A program made the position numbers and the translations under genes. From an uncultured Bacteroidales bacterium (GTDB taxonomy: Bacteria > Bacteroidota > Bacteroidia > Bacteroidales > UBA932), in contig CALBPX010000132.1 of assembly GCA_937899055.1 (NCBI GenBank), positions 1 to 52,089 of the forward strand: a DNA stretch of 52,089 bases. The letters run 5' to 3'. A model generated the notes under the pieces. That model was given only the letters and a program-made list of their open reading frames with translations, did not search any database and was not told the DNA's origin. Shown here piece after piece: positions 25,850-35,284 of the stretch (within the stretch, counting starts at the first letter, position 1; each line of letters begins with the position of its first letter).

Positions 25850-28486
25850 TTGAAGAGGATAATTGACATATTGGGCAACGGTTTTACTCAGCGATTGTTT
25901 TTTGCAGCCGCCTTGCTGCTTTGCACTTTGGCTTCATCCTTTTCCTGGGGCCAGACAACAAGGGTGAAAGGGCGCGTCACCGATGCCGACACCGGCGATC
26001 CTCTGCCATACGCCAATATCTTCCTCAAAGGCACAACGGTGGGAGTAACCACCGACGACGACGGCTATTATATCCTGGAAACCAGAGAAACCGGTTCGGA
26101 CATTCTCAGGATAGAATATGTCAGCTACGAGCCTCAGGAAAAGAAAATCAAGCCCGGAGCCTTCAACCAGATAGATTTTGCCATAAAGATGGAGGAGAAT
26201 CTCCTGAAGCAGATTGTTGTAAAGCCCGATAACCGCTACATCCGCTGGATTCTGTCCAACATAGAAAACGGCAAAAAATACAACAACCCCCAGGAGAGAG
26301 AACGCTACGAGTGCCGCATGTACACAAAGATGGAGCTGGACCTCGTAAATGCAGACAAGCAGATAAAGAACAAGCTTCTGAGAAAAAACTTCGGCTTTGT
26401 GTTTGACTACATGGATACTTCTGTAATTTCCGGCCAGCCGTACCTGCCCATAATGATTACGGAAAACAACTCCATGTTCTACAGGCAGAAAAATCCATCG
26501 CAGACCAAAGAAATCATTCAGGCCAGCCGCATATCCGGGGTCAAGGACGAAAGCACGCTTGCTCAGTTTACGGGCAACATGCATGTCCAGGTAAACTTCT
26601 ACGACGATTTCATCAAGCTGTTCAACATCATGATTCCATCGCCGGTGAGCGGGCCCAATGTCTTTTACGACTACTTCCTGATAGACAGCCTGAACATAGG
26701 CGGGCGCAAGACCTATCACATACGCTTCCATCCGGCAAAGATGGTTTCTTCCCCAACCTTTGACGGAGAAATGAGGATAGACGCCAAAGACTGGGCCCTA
26801 AGAGAAATACATGTGAAGCTCAAGAAGGGCTCCAATGTAAACTGGATCAGAGACCTCGTAATAGATTCCGACTATCAGCTCGTGGACGGCCACGGCATAG
26901 ATCCTGACCGCGATTCGCTCTGGTTCTTCAAGCAGGACAGGATGTATGCAGACTTTTCAATTACCATGCGCGATTCCTCCAAGCTCATGAGTTTTCTCGG
27001 ACGCCGCCAGTGCGACTATCTGGACCCCCGCTTTGACAAAACAATGCCGGACAGCGTTTCAAAGCTCATAACCAATGTTGCTACGGCAAGGCCCAACCCC
27101 CTCATAGACGACGAAAGCTATTGGCAGAAAACCCGTCCCGTGCCTCTGACTCAGAAAGAAAGCAACATCTACAGCATGGTAGATTCCATCAAGAACGTTC
27201 CGCTGTATCACGATTTATATACAATTGTAACTGCATTTGTGAACGGCTATTACGATGTGTCAGACTACTTTGGCATAGGCCCCTACTACAAGCTCTTCAG
27301 CTTTAACAACGTAGAAGGAGCAAGATTCCAGTTCGGAGGACGCACCACAGAGGAATTCAGCAAAAAAGTCAGGCTGACCGGCCATGTGGCATACGGCACA
27401 AAAGACAAAAGGTTCAAGGGAGGCCTCATGGCAGAAATCATGTTCAACAACACCCCCACAAGAGAAATCATCGTCAAGGGGAGCCGAGATATGATGCAAC
27501 TTGGGCGCAGTGTCAATTCCCTTACGGAGGGCAACATTATGGCCTCCTTGCTGAACAAGGGCAACTCGGAAAGGCTCAGCCCGGTCAATGACTTTTCGCT
27601 GAGCTACATCCACGAATTCAACCAGAGTTTCAACAACAGCATATCCATAGAAAGCAGGCGTATCTACTCCAACAGCTATGTTCCCATGTTTACACCGGAC
27701 AGCATCCATGTCACCAATGTGGCAGCCAGCCAGCTGCATTATTCGGCCCGCTTTTCGTGGCAGGAAACCGTAACCAGGGGAACGTTCAACAAAGTCTTCG
27801 TTTACACAAAATACCCGGTGCTGACCATGGATGTGACGGGTTCGGTCAAAGGCCTGGGGCACAACTCCTACAACTACCTCAGGCTGGAGAGCACGCTCGA
27901 CTACTACCTACACTTGCCGCCGGCAGGAACCTCCACCATACAGATCAAGAGCGGAAGAATCATAGGCAAGGTTCCTTACCCTCTGCTCAAACTTCACGAG
28001 GGTAACGGAACATACTTCTTGGACAAGACCGCATTTGCCTGCATGGATTTCTACGAGTTTGCATCCGACACCTGGACCACCGTAGCCTACGAGCATAACT
28101 TCAAGGGCTTTTTCCTCGGCAAGATTCCGCTTATGAAGCGGCTGCAATGGAGAGAGGTCTTTACGGTCAAGTTTGCATACGGAACCCTTTCCAAGCAGAA
28201 CAACGGCATCACAGACGGCAAGATAGGCAACCCCGGCAGCACCGTCATGGGAACCGGGCCGGGCGCTCTGTATGAAGGCATGAACGCCGTCATGCTCTTT
28301 CCGGAAGGTATGGGATCGCTGAGGAAACCCTATGTAGAAATGGGAGTTGGCGTAACCAACATCCTCAGAGTCCTGCGCTTTGACTGCTTCTGGAGAATGA
28401 CCCACCGCTACAAGACAATCAACGGAGAAAGAGTAAAGGCCAAACACCGCGCCGCCGTCAACTTTGGCTTCGAATGGAGCTTCTGA
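25850..28486 (+). CDS. DUF5686-type outer-membrane protein with carboxypeptidase-like N-terminal domain
   Basis: After a signal peptide, residues about 35-120 form a CarboxypepD_reg/TonB-plug-associated beta-sandwich (VKGRVTDADTGDPLPYANIFLKGTT, kept here as family description, is the hallmark opening). The rest is a large beta-barrel-like domain as in Bacteroidota DUF5686 proteins, ending in the aromatic FGFEWSF expected of an outer-membrane C-terminus. The start codon is a TTG at 25850, 3 bp after the LolA-like stop, because no ATG precedes the signal sequence. Context suggests the outer-membrane step of the cluster's product export. Confidence 0.82.
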   Translation: MKRIIDILGNGFTQRLFFAAALLLCTLASSFSWGQTTRVKGRVTDADTGDPLPYANIFLKGTTVGVTTDDDGYYILETRETGSDILRIEYVSYEPQEKKIKPGAFNQIDFAIKMEENLLKQIVVKPDNRYIRWILSNIENGKKYNNPQERERYECRMYTKMELDLVNADKQIKNKLLRKNFGFVFDYMDTSVISGQPYLPIMITENNSMFYRQKNPSQTKEIIQASRISGVKDESTLAQFTGNMHVQVNFYDDFIKLFNIMIPSPVSGPNVFYDYFLIDSLNIGGRKTYHIRFHPAKMVSSPTFDGEMRIDAKDWALREIHVKLKKGSNVNWIRDLVIDSDYQLVDGHGIDPDRDSLWFFKQDRMYADFSITMRDSSKLMSFLGRRQCDYLDPRFDKTMPDSVSKLITNVATARPNPLIDDESYWQKTRPVPLTQKESNIYSMVDSIKNVPLYHDLYTIVTAFVNGYYDVSDYFGIGPYYKLFSFNNVEGARFQFGGRTTEEFSKKVRLTGHVAYGTKDKRFKGGLMAEIMFNNTPTREIIVKGSRDMMQLGRSVNSLTEGNIMASLLNKGNSERLSPVNDFSLSYIHEFNQSFNNSISIESRRIYSNSYVPMFTPDSIHVTNVAASQLHYSARFSWQETVTRGTFNKVFVYTKYPVLTMDVTGSVKGLGHNSYNYLRLESTLDYYLHLPPAGTSTIQIKSGRIIGKVPYPLLKLHEGNGTYFLDKTAFACMDFYEFASDTWTTVAYEHNFKGFFLGKIPLMKRLQWREVFTVKFAYGTLSKQNNGITDGKIGNPGSTVMGTGPGALYEGMNAVMLFPEGMGSLRKPYVEMGVGVTNILRVLRFDCFWRMTHRYKTINGERVKAKHRAAVNFGFEWSF

Positions 28487-28516
28487 CAACCCTCTGAAAC
28501 AACTATCATCAAAGCT

Positions 28517-29863
28517 ATGAAACAATACATCCAACAGAACAAAGACAGATTCTTTGAGGAACTTTTCTCCATCCTGAGAATCCCGTCTATAAGCGCAAAG
28601 AAAGAGCACAAGGCAGACATGCTCAAATGTGCAAACCGTTTGGTTGAACTGCTCAAACAGGCCGGAGCCGATCAGGCCGCCGTTTATCCCACAGCCGGCA
28701 ATCCGGTGGTCTTTGGCAAAAAGACCGTAAGCCCAAATGCCAAAACCGTAATGGTTTACGGCCACTATGACGTTCAGCCCGCAGAGCCGCTGGAGAAGTG
28801 GAACTCGGACCCCTTTGAGCCTCAGATTCACGACGGAGCCATCTGGGGAAGAGGAGCCAACGACGACAAAGGTCAGCTTTTCATGCACATAAAGGCCTTC
28901 GAATACCTTGTTAAGACCAAGCAGCTCAAGCACAATGTCAAGTTCATCTTTGAGGGCGAAGAGGAAATCGGAAGCCCGTCACTTCCGGCCTGGGTGAAGA
29001 AGAACAAGAAGATGCTCTCTTCGGATGTAATCCTTGTATCCGACACCACGATGATAAGCGAAAAGGTTCCTTCCATAAACTGCGGAATGAGAGGCCTTGC
29101 ATATCTGGAAGTAACCGTTACCGGCCCCAACAAAGACCTGCACTCAGGCCATTACGGCGGAGCTGTTGCAAATCCTATAAATGTACTCTGCGATATGATT
29201 TCAAGCCTGATAGACAAGAACGGAAAGGTTAAGGTGAAAGGCTTCTACGACGATGTGGTAAGGCTCTCCAAGGCAGACCGTGCACAGCTTGCAAGAGCTC
29301 CGTTCAACCTCGCCGAGTACAAGAAGTTCCTCGGTATCCGCGAGGTCAAGGGAGAAAAGGGCTATACCACAATGGAGCGTACCGGAATCCGTCCCTGCCT
29401 GGATGTCTGCGGAATATGGGGCGGCTACACCGGAGAAGGAGCCAAGACGGTTCTCCCTTCTACAGCCCATGCAAAGATATCCATGAGGCTGGTTCCGAAT
29501 CAGGACAGCGCCAAGATAACCAAGCTCTTCAAGCAGCACTTCATGTCCATAGCTCCAAAGTATGTAAAGGTCAAGGTAGAAGAAAAGGAAGGCGGAAACG
29601 GATTCCTCATCCCCATTACATCTCCCGCATTCCAGGCCGCTTCAAAGGCCATGACAGAAGTCCTGGGTATAGAGCCGGTTCCAAGCCGCGGCGGCGGAAG
29701 CATAGCCGTACTGGCAGATATGCAGAAAATCCTGGGTACAGACCCTCTGCTTATGGGCTTCGGTCTCGAAAGAGACACCATCCACTCCCCAAACGAAAGC
29801 TACCTTCTCAAGCAGCTGTTCGGCGGAATGGAGTCCATAGCCCTCTTCTACAAATACTACTAA
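28517..29863 (+). CDS. M20 family metallopeptidase (dipeptidase)
   Basis: Cytoplasmic zinc dipeptidase of 448 residues. YGHYDVQP holds the first metal His and Asp, GRGANDDKGQ the bridging Asp, and FEGEEEIGSP the catalytic and metal Glu. A bacterial exopeptidase dimerisation domain lies in the middle (HSGHYGGAVANP). The start at 28517 is 30 bp after the DUF5686 stop, so it may be read through from that gene. Its stop codon lies in the first copy of the direct repeat that bounds the hipBA insert. Confidence 0.93.
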   Translation: MKQYIQQNKDRFFEELFSILRIPSISAKKEHKADMLKCANRLVELLKQAGADQAAVYPTAGNPVVFGKKTVSPNAKTVMVYGHYDVQPAEPLEKWNSDPFEPQIHDGAIWGRGANDDKGQLFMHIKAFEYLVKTKQLKHNVKFIFEGEEEIGSPSLPAWVKKNKKMLSSDVILVSDTTMISEKVPSINCGMRGLAYLEVTVTGPNKDLHSGHYGGAVANPINVLCDMISSLIDKNGKVKVKGFYDDVVRLSKADRAQLARAPFNLAEYKKFLGIREVKGEKGYTTMERTGIRPCLDVCGIWGGYTGEGAKTVLPSTAHAKISMRLVPNQDSAKITKLFKQHFMSIAPKYVKVKVEEKEGGNGFLIPITSPAFQAASKAMTEVLGIEPVPSRGGGSIAVLADMQKILGTDPLLMGFGLERDTIHSPNESYLLKQLFGGMESIALFYKYY

Positions 29864-29889
29864 CAGATTTACATATCGCTGACAATTAA
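29858..29889 (+). repeat. left direct repeat bounding hipBA
   Basis: TACTAACAGATTTACATATC and the following 12 bases match the copy at 31638-31668 in 27 or so of 32 positions. It starts inside the last codons of the dipeptidase gene. Confidence 0.8.
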
Positions 29890-29904
29890 ATAACAAATCT
29901 TTTA

Positions 29905-31182
29905 TCAGCCGAGAATCATATTGGGAATAATAGCATCTATCATAGACGATGGAACACCGCAATCTTTCGCTATACCCTCCCAATGCGAAGCAGCTTCATA
30001 AACATCATCGATAACAGATGCTGCATCTTTGATGTTGTTCTTGGAAGCAAATTCCAGCAAGTCATCTCGGGTTATATTGTCAAACTTTTCATTGATGGAC
30101 ATCTGATGTGTGGCGGTCCAGCCACCATTTGGATTGTAGGCATAGCCCATATCGTAGGCAGGAGATAGTCGCCATTTGCCATCCCCTTCCATCAAGAATG
30201 ATATATTTTTGGTGTGGTCATCTTGATTGCGAACAACAACATTGAATACCATCCGACGGAACATTTGCCTGGCTTCTGCATAAGACAATCTCAATACGCG
30301 CATGACGTTGAAGGCTTGTTCGTATGAATATGCTCGATGGAGTCGATAGTCAAAATGTGCAATTCCGCAAAGAGTCTGCATGTGTACCTTCTTCCCTTCT
30401 TTTCGATCGAACCGCTTTGTAAGGAAATGAGCACGTCCGTTTTCCTCAATGAGTGAACATTCTGACATCTCTATGCCACAGGCCTTAGCTAACTTGTAAA
30501 AAGAATATTCCAGTCGTCCATAATTCTCCGTTTCTCTGAATCCCGCCTTGGCAGATACTCCGTCAAGTTTGATGAGATAGTAGTCAAAGCCCACAGGTGC
30601 TTCCACCTGGCCAGAACGCACTTCTCCTGTTTCCTTGTTATAAGCAATGATGGCTTTTGCCCGTTGTCCACCAGCAGAAGTACCTAGACGCAGTATTTCA
30701 GCAATAGCAGCTTTCTTGTCATCTTCTAGATTTGTAGCAAAAGAAGATTTCTCCGAAAGCGCTTCTTTGGCGACCTCAACCAATTTATCAATCTCAAACT
30801 TAGCTACTTGGTTATAGGAAATTTCAATAGCTGGTTCAAATTCCAACCCTCCCATGCACCGTTTTCCGAGGAAGCAGAGTGATTCAATAGGATTGCCACT
30901 TGTGCGGCCAGTCAGAGACAGCCATCTGTCGAACAAGACACGTCCATAAGTGTCGGGCAGAGAATCTGCCAACATACCAGGCAGACCCTGAAAGGTGTCC
31001 CTTCCCAAATTGGCAAATGAATAGACTCGTCCTTCCCGAACAGGCATCATCAACGGTGATGGTTCCAAGCCACGCCCTATAAAACTTTGGTCATACTCAA
31101 ATCGGGCAACTCCATACCTGTCATCCCAATTAAAGATGCCAACGGGTATGCCGAACATACTGACTCTCGCAACATCTACCAT
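29905..31182 (-). CDS. hipA: HipA-family serine/threonine kinase toxin
   Basis: HipA kinases phosphorylate aminoacyl-tRNA synthetases and induce dormancy. The 425-residue protein has the N-terminal subdomain, the activation P-loop GTSAGGQRAKAII with its autophosphorylated Ser, the kinase core (DYYLIKLDG, FLTKRFDR), the catalytic loop RNQDDHTKNISF and the metal-binding SPAYDMG. All key residues are present, so it should be active. It overlaps the upstream antitoxin gene by 7 bases. Base composition is more AT-rich than the neighbours, and direct repeats flank the pair, both signs of acquisition. Confidence 0.93.
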   Translation of the reverse strand: MVDVARVSMFGIPVGIFNWDDRYGVARFEYDQSFIGRGLEPSPLMMPVREGRVYSFANLGRDTFQGLPGMLADSLPDTYGRVLFDRWLSLTGRTSGNPIESLCFLGKRCMGGLEFEPAIEISYNQVAKFEIDKLVEVAKEALSEKSSFATNLEDDKKAAIAEILRLGTSAGGQRAKAIIAYNKETGEVRSGQVEAPVGFDYYLIKLDGVSAKAGFRETENYGRLEYSFYKLAKACGIEMSECSLIEENGRAHFLTKRFDRKEGKKVHMQTLCGIAHFDYRLHRAYSYEQAFNVMRVLRLSYAEARQMFRRMVFNVVVRNQDDHTKNISFLMEGDGKWRLSPAYDMGYAYNPNGGWTATHQMSINEKFDNITRDDLLEFASKNNIKDAASVIDDVYEAASHWEGIAKDCGVPSSMIDAIIPNMILG

Positions 31183-31526
31183 TCTGATTCCTCCTTATTT
31201 GTATTGTTAAGTCGTCCAACTGCACGCCTCCGTTTGTGCTTGGCTGCATTAGACTGGACGAGTTCGTAGTATTCACTCGGGCTCAACTGCTCTTCATCCA
31301 CCAGCGGTTGAAGCACGTCAAGTTTACCTAAAGTACGTAGAACTCTTAACAAAGAATCAAACGAGCCAATCTCTCCCTTCTCAATTTTCTTCAGTGAAGA
31401 AAGAGACACTCCAGCGGCATCTGCAAGACTCTGCTGGGTAATATTCTGTTTCAGTCTGACAGTCTTCAAGTGATTACCTATCCTATTAAGGATTAGGGCA
31501 TCTGCAAGCATATAAATATCATCCAT
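31176..31526 (-). CDS. hipB: HipB-like antitoxin, XRE-family repressor
   Basis: Antitoxin and autorepressor of the HipA module. The helix-turn-helix is LKQNITQQSLADAAGVSLSS followed by LKKIEKGEIGSFDSLLRVLR. The C-terminus is basic (KHKRRRAVGRLNN). The start at 31526 (MDDIYMLADAL) is chosen because the 13 codons upstream look non-coding. A partly palindromic AT-rich stretch (TAATAATAGCTTATTATTAAA, on the minus strand about 31570-31595, 20 or so bases) lies upstream and could be its operator. The stop overlaps the hipA start, which couples their translation. Confidence 0.88.
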   Translation of the reverse strand: MDDIYMLADALILNRIGNHLKTVRLKQNITQQSLADAAGVSLSSLKKIEKGEIGSFDSLLRVLRTLGKLDVLQPLVDEEQLSPSEYYELVQSNAAKHKRRRAVGRLNNTNKEESEW

Positions 31527-31637
31527 AATAGTTCTATAATAAACTTTTACGCCACAAAGATACAAATAATAGTTTAATAATAAGCTATTATTATGAAGCT
31601 TTTTTCTTTATAAGGTGTTTTTTATGCTTTAGCCTCT

Positions 31638-31668
31638 TACTAACAGATTTGCACATCGTTGACAATAA
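31638..31668 (+). repeat. right direct repeat bounding hipBA
   Basis: TACTAACAGATTTGCACATC plus 11 bases, the second copy of the repeat at 29858. It is followed at once by the terminator at 31671, which would originally have followed the dipeptidase gene. Confidence 0.8.
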
Positions 31669-31670
31669 AA

Positions 31671-31705
31671 CAAGCACCTGCATTGCTGCAAGTGCTTGAT
31701 TTTTA
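31671..31705. terminator. bidirectional terminator between hipBA insert and tRNA
   Basis: CAAGCAC (31671-31677) pairs with GTGCTTG (31692-31698). ATTTTTAA follows on the plus strand, and TTTTATTG follows on the minus strand, so it can serve the tRNA and the plus-strand genes. Confidence 0.8.
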
Positions 31706-31709
31706 ATTG

Positions 31710-31783
31710 TGGGCCCAGAAGGGCATGATCCTCCGACCCCCTGATTATGAGTCAGGTGCTCTAACCAACTGAGCTATGAGCCC
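31710..31783 (-). tRNA. tRNA with CAT anticodon (Met elongator or Ile2)
   Basis: The acceptor GGGCTCA pairs with TGGGCCC (one G-U), D-arm TAGCTCAGTTGGTTAGAGC, anticodon arm CTGAC-TCATAAT region giving loop CTCATAA with anticodon CAT. The T-loop is unusual (ATCATGC instead of TTCRANY). CCA is not encoded (ACAA follows). CAT can mean elongator Met or, after lysidine modification, Ile. I lean to Met without proof. Confidence 0.88.
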
Positions 31784-31794
31784 CAATCCAGGTG

Positions 31795-31826
31795 CAAAGA
31801 TAAAGATTTTTCTCTTTATCCTGCAA
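31795..31826 (-). promoter_or_regulatory. promoter of tRNA(CAT)
   Basis: On the minus strand TTG, a 21-base spacer and TATCTTTG (31795-31802). An overlapping inverted repeat (GATAAAGA / TCTTTATC) may also terminate rpsJ transcription. Confidence 0.6.
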
Positions 31827-31838
31827 CTTTGTTTTCAT

Positions 31839-32141
31839 TTACCTGATTTCAACCTCAACACCGCTCGGAAGCTCCAGTTTCATCAAAGCATCAACTGTCT
31901 TTGAAGAAGACGGATATATATCCAGAAGACGGCAGAAAGAATTGAGCTCGAACTGCTCTCTTGCCTTCTTGTTAACGAAGGTAGAGCGGTTTACGGTAAA
32001 AATCTGCTTGTGCGTAGGCAGCGGAATAGGACCGCTTACCACTGCGCCTGTAGATTTTACTGTTTCAACGATGCGTGCTGCTGATTTATCTACCAGAGCA
32101 TGGTCGTATGACTTCAGTTTAATTCTAATCTTTTGAGCCAT
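31839..32141 (-). CDS. rpsJ: 30S ribosomal protein S10
   Basis: A 100-residue S10 with the conserved KIRIKLKSYDHALVDKSA opening and GPIPLPTHKQIFTVNRS. It acts in the 30S head and in NusB-NusE antitermination. It is the last gene of the rpsL-rpsG-fusA-rpsJ operon, 36 bp after fusA. In most Bacteroidota rplC and the rest of the S10 operon follow directly; here a tRNA and a convergent gene follow, so the ribosomal cluster is split at this point. Confidence 0.98.
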   Translation of the reverse strand: MAQKIRIKLKSYDHALVDKSAARIVETVKSTGAVVSGPIPLPTHKQIFTVNRSTFVNKKAREQFELNSFCRLLDIYPSSSKTVDALMKLELPSGVEVEIR

Positions 32142-32177
32142 TGTATTGTTGTTTTTATAATATCATTTATTCGACGA

Positions 32178-34292
32178 TCAGTCTTCATCATCCAGATACC
32201 TCGTACCGGCCCTGTCTATGATATCCTTGGCAAGGTTGGCCGGAAGTTCTGCATAATGAGAAAATTCCATTGTACTTGTTGCACGCCCGCTCGACAAGGT
32301 TCTGAGGACCGTCACATAACCGAACTGCTCGCTCAGCGGAACCTTGGCCTTAATGATGCGGGCTCCTCCGCGGCTGTCCATGTTCGTGATCTGTCCTCTC
32401 CTCTTGTTGAGGTCTCCGATGACATCGCCCATATAGTCTTCCGGAGTTACTACTTCCAGAGCCATTATAGGTTCCATAATCACCGGTGCGGCTTTTCTTG
32501 CGGCCTTGCGGAATGCCTGGCGGGCGCAGATTTCAAAGCTCAACTGGTCTGAATCCACAGGATGGAAGCTACCGTCCTTGAGCACAACCTTCATGGAGGT
32601 TACCTCATATCCTGCCAGCGGGCCATTCTGCATGGCAGCCTTGAAGCCCTTCTCCACAGCCGGAATGAACTCCTTGGGAATGTTACCTCCCTTGACTTCA
32701 TCCACAAACTGCAGTCCGGTAACTCCCTCGTCTGCCGGGCCAAGTTCCACAATTATATCCGCAAACTTTCCACGTCCTCCCGTCTGCTTCTTGAATACCT
32801 CTCTGTGCTGCACGGTCTGCATGAGAGCCTCCTTGTAGTTCACCTGAGGTGCACCCTGGTTAATCTCCACGCCAAACTCGCGTTTCAGACGGTCAACAAG
32901 AATCTCCAGATGAAGCTCACCCATACCGCTGATGATGGTCTGGCCGGTTTCGTTATCTGACTTTACGGTGAAGGTAGGATCTTCCTCGGCCAGTTTGCCG
33001 AGAGCGATACCGAGTTTGTCGAGGTCTCCCTGGGTCTTGGGCTCTACGGCAAGGCCGATTACCGGATCCGGAAAAACCATAGACTCCAGCACAATAGGAT
33101 GCTTTTCGTCGCATACGGTATCTCCCGTATGCAAGTCTTTGAACCCTACCACGCCGCAGATGTCTCCGGCTTCTACAAAATCTATGGGATTCTGCTTGTT
33201 GGAGTGCATCTGATAGAGCCTTGCAACTCTCTCCTTCTTGACGCTTCTTGTATTGAGTATGTACGATCCGGAATCCAGACGGCCGGAATAGGCGCGCATA
33301 TATGCCAGCCTTCCGACAAAAGGATCGGTTGCAATCTTGAACACCAGGCCGCAGAACGGTTCAGAAGCAGAAGGCTTACGCTCCACCTCTTCATTTGTTC
33401 TTGGATTTATTCCGGTAACATTTCCTTTGTCCAGCGGACTGGGCAGATACCTTACCACGGCATCAAGAAGGAACTGTACGCCCTTGTTCTTGAATGAAGA
33501 ACCGCAGCATATCGGAACAATATCCATAGCAATTGTGCCCTTACGAATTGCAGCTATGATCTCTTCTTTGGTTATTGTCTGAGGATCGTCGAAATATTTC
33601 TGCATCAGGGCCTCGTCAAATTCGGCAGCCGTTTCCAGAAGGTTGTTCCTCCACTGGCTTGCCTCGTCCAGAAGCTCTGCAGGAATATCCTTTATTTCAA
33701 AATTCACAAGCTCCTTGTTGTCTGTATCGTAGAAGTAGGCCTTCATGTCTATCAGGTCAACTATGCCCTGGAACTTCTCCTCCGCCCCTATCGGGAGGCA
33801 GATTGGAACTGCATGAGCACCGAGCTTGTTCTTTATATCATCTACCACGCCCATGAAGTCTGCACCTACACGGTCCATCTTGTTTACATAGGCGATCTTG
33901 GGGACCTTGTACTTGTCTGCCTGCCTCCAGACGGTTTCGCTCTGAGGCTGAACTCGTCCAACAGCACAGAAAGTAGCAACCGTACCGTCCAGCACACGCA
34001 GGCTTCGCTCTACCTCAACGGTAAAGTCCACGTGGCCGGGAGTGTCGATAAGGTTAATCTGGTAAGTGTCCGCTCCGTAATGCCAGAACGCAGTGGTAGC
34101 TGCAGAAGTTATGGTTATACCTCTCTCCTGCTCCTCCACCATCCAGTCCATTGTTGCGGCACCGTCGTGAACCTCACCAATCTTGTGAGTCTTACCAGTG
34201 TAGTAAAGGATTCTTTCAGATGTGGTTGTTTTACCGGCATCTATGTGAGCCATGATGCCGATGTTTCTAGTGTATTTGAGATCTCTTGCCAT
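32178..34292 (-). CDS. fusA: elongation factor G
   Basis: A 704-residue translocation GTPase. G1 AHIDAGKTTTSERILYYTG, G3 DTPGHVDF and G4 NKMDR are intact, as is the switch sequence RGITITSAAT. Domains II-V follow with usual spacing and PVIMEPIMALEVVTPEDYMGDV in domain V. It lies in the str operon 19 bp after rpsG. Confidence 0.98.
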   Translation of the reverse strand: MARDLKYTRNIGIMAHIDAGKTTTSERILYYTGKTHKIGEVHDGAATMDWMVEEQERGITITSAATTAFWHYGADTYQINLIDTPGHVDFTVEVERSLRVLDGTVATFCAVGRVQPQSETVWRQADKYKVPKIAYVNKMDRVGADFMGVVDDIKNKLGAHAVPICLPIGAEEKFQGIVDLIDMKAYFYDTDNKELVNFEIKDIPAELLDEASQWRNNLLETAAEFDEALMQKYFDDPQTITKEEIIAAIRKGTIAMDIVPICCGSSFKNKGVQFLLDAVVRYLPSPLDKGNVTGINPRTNEEVERKPSASEPFCGLVFKIATDPFVGRLAYMRAYSGRLDSGSYILNTRSVKKERVARLYQMHSNKQNPIDFVEAGDICGVVGFKDLHTGDTVCDEKHPIVLESMVFPDPVIGLAVEPKTQGDLDKLGIALGKLAEEDPTFTVKSDNETGQTIISGMGELHLEILVDRLKREFGVEINQGAPQVNYKEALMQTVQHREVFKKQTGGRGKFADIIVELGPADEGVTGLQFVDEVKGGNIPKEFIPAVEKGFKAAMQNGPLAGYEVTSMKVVLKDGSFHPVDSDQLSFEICARQAFRKAARKAAPVIMEPIMALEVVTPEDYMGDVIGDLNKRRGQITNMDSRGGARIIKAKVPLSEQFGYVTVLRTLSSGRATSTMEFSHYAELPANLAKDIIDRAGTRYLDDED

Positions 34293-34311
34293 TCAGCTTT
34301 CTCCCGGAACA

Positions 34312-34788
34312 CTAAAAACGGAAATGAGCGAATGCCTTGTTGGCCTCTGCCATCTTGTGCATATCCTCTTTTCTCTTGAAGGCACCACCTTCATTATTGT
34401 ATGCTGCCATTATCTCCGCTGCCAGTTTTTCAGCCATCGACTTGCCCGGACGTTTACGAGCATAGAGAATCATGTTCTTCATACTCAGCGATATCTTTCT
34501 CTCCGGACGCACTTCCGTAGGAACCTGGAAATTGGCGCCACCGACTCTGCGGCTCTTTACCTCTATCTGAGGGGTAACGTTTTCAAGCGCTTTCTTCCAA
34601 ATTTCCATAGGAGCCTTGCCAGAATCTTTCATCTTCTCGCCGATCATGTCGATAGAATCGTAAAAAATAGCGTAAGCGATACTCTTCTTCCCCTGCAACA
34701 TAAGGTTGTTCACGAAGCGGGTAACCATTACATCGTGATACTTAGGATCTGGAAGTAGAATCCTCTTTTTAGGCTTTGCTTTTCTCAT
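34312..34788 (-). CDS. rpsG: 30S ribosomal protein S7
   Basis: A 158-residue S7, primary binder of the 3' domain of 16S rRNA and nucleator of the 30S head. The N-terminal basic arm (MRKAKPKKRILLPDPKYHD) and the VTRFVNNLMLQGKKSIAY and RVGGANFQVPTEVRPER segments are diagnostic. It lies 27 bp after rpsL. Confidence 0.98.
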   Translation of the reverse strand: MRKAKPKKRILLPDPKYHDVMVTRFVNNLMLQGKKSIAYAIFYDSIDMIGEKMKDSGKAPMEIWKKALENVTPQIEVKSRRVGGANFQVPTEVRPERKISLSMKNMILYARKRPGKSMAEKLAAEIMAAYNNEGGAFKRKEDMHKMAEANKAFAHFRF

Positions 34789-34815
34789 TTTGGAAATGTT
34801 TTAATAGTTGATGAC

Positions 34816-35199
<384 letters not shown>

Positions 35200-35254
35200 T
35201 TAAAATACTGTTAATCTTTAATTTAATTTACTAACCGCCATTTTTAGCGGGTTG

Positions 35255-35284
35255 CAAAGATAGTAAAAGTTTCCTTACCTCCAA
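35255..35284 (-). promoter_or_regulatory. promoter of the str operon (rpsL)
   Basis: On the minus strand TTG, a spacer of exactly 19 bases and TATCTTTG (35255-35262), a textbook Bacteroidota promoter. The leader of about 50 bases contains an inverted repeat (CCGCTAAAAATGGCGG) that might be used for ribosomal-protein feedback. The rest of the 35200-35613 gap shows no gene. Confidence 0.85.
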
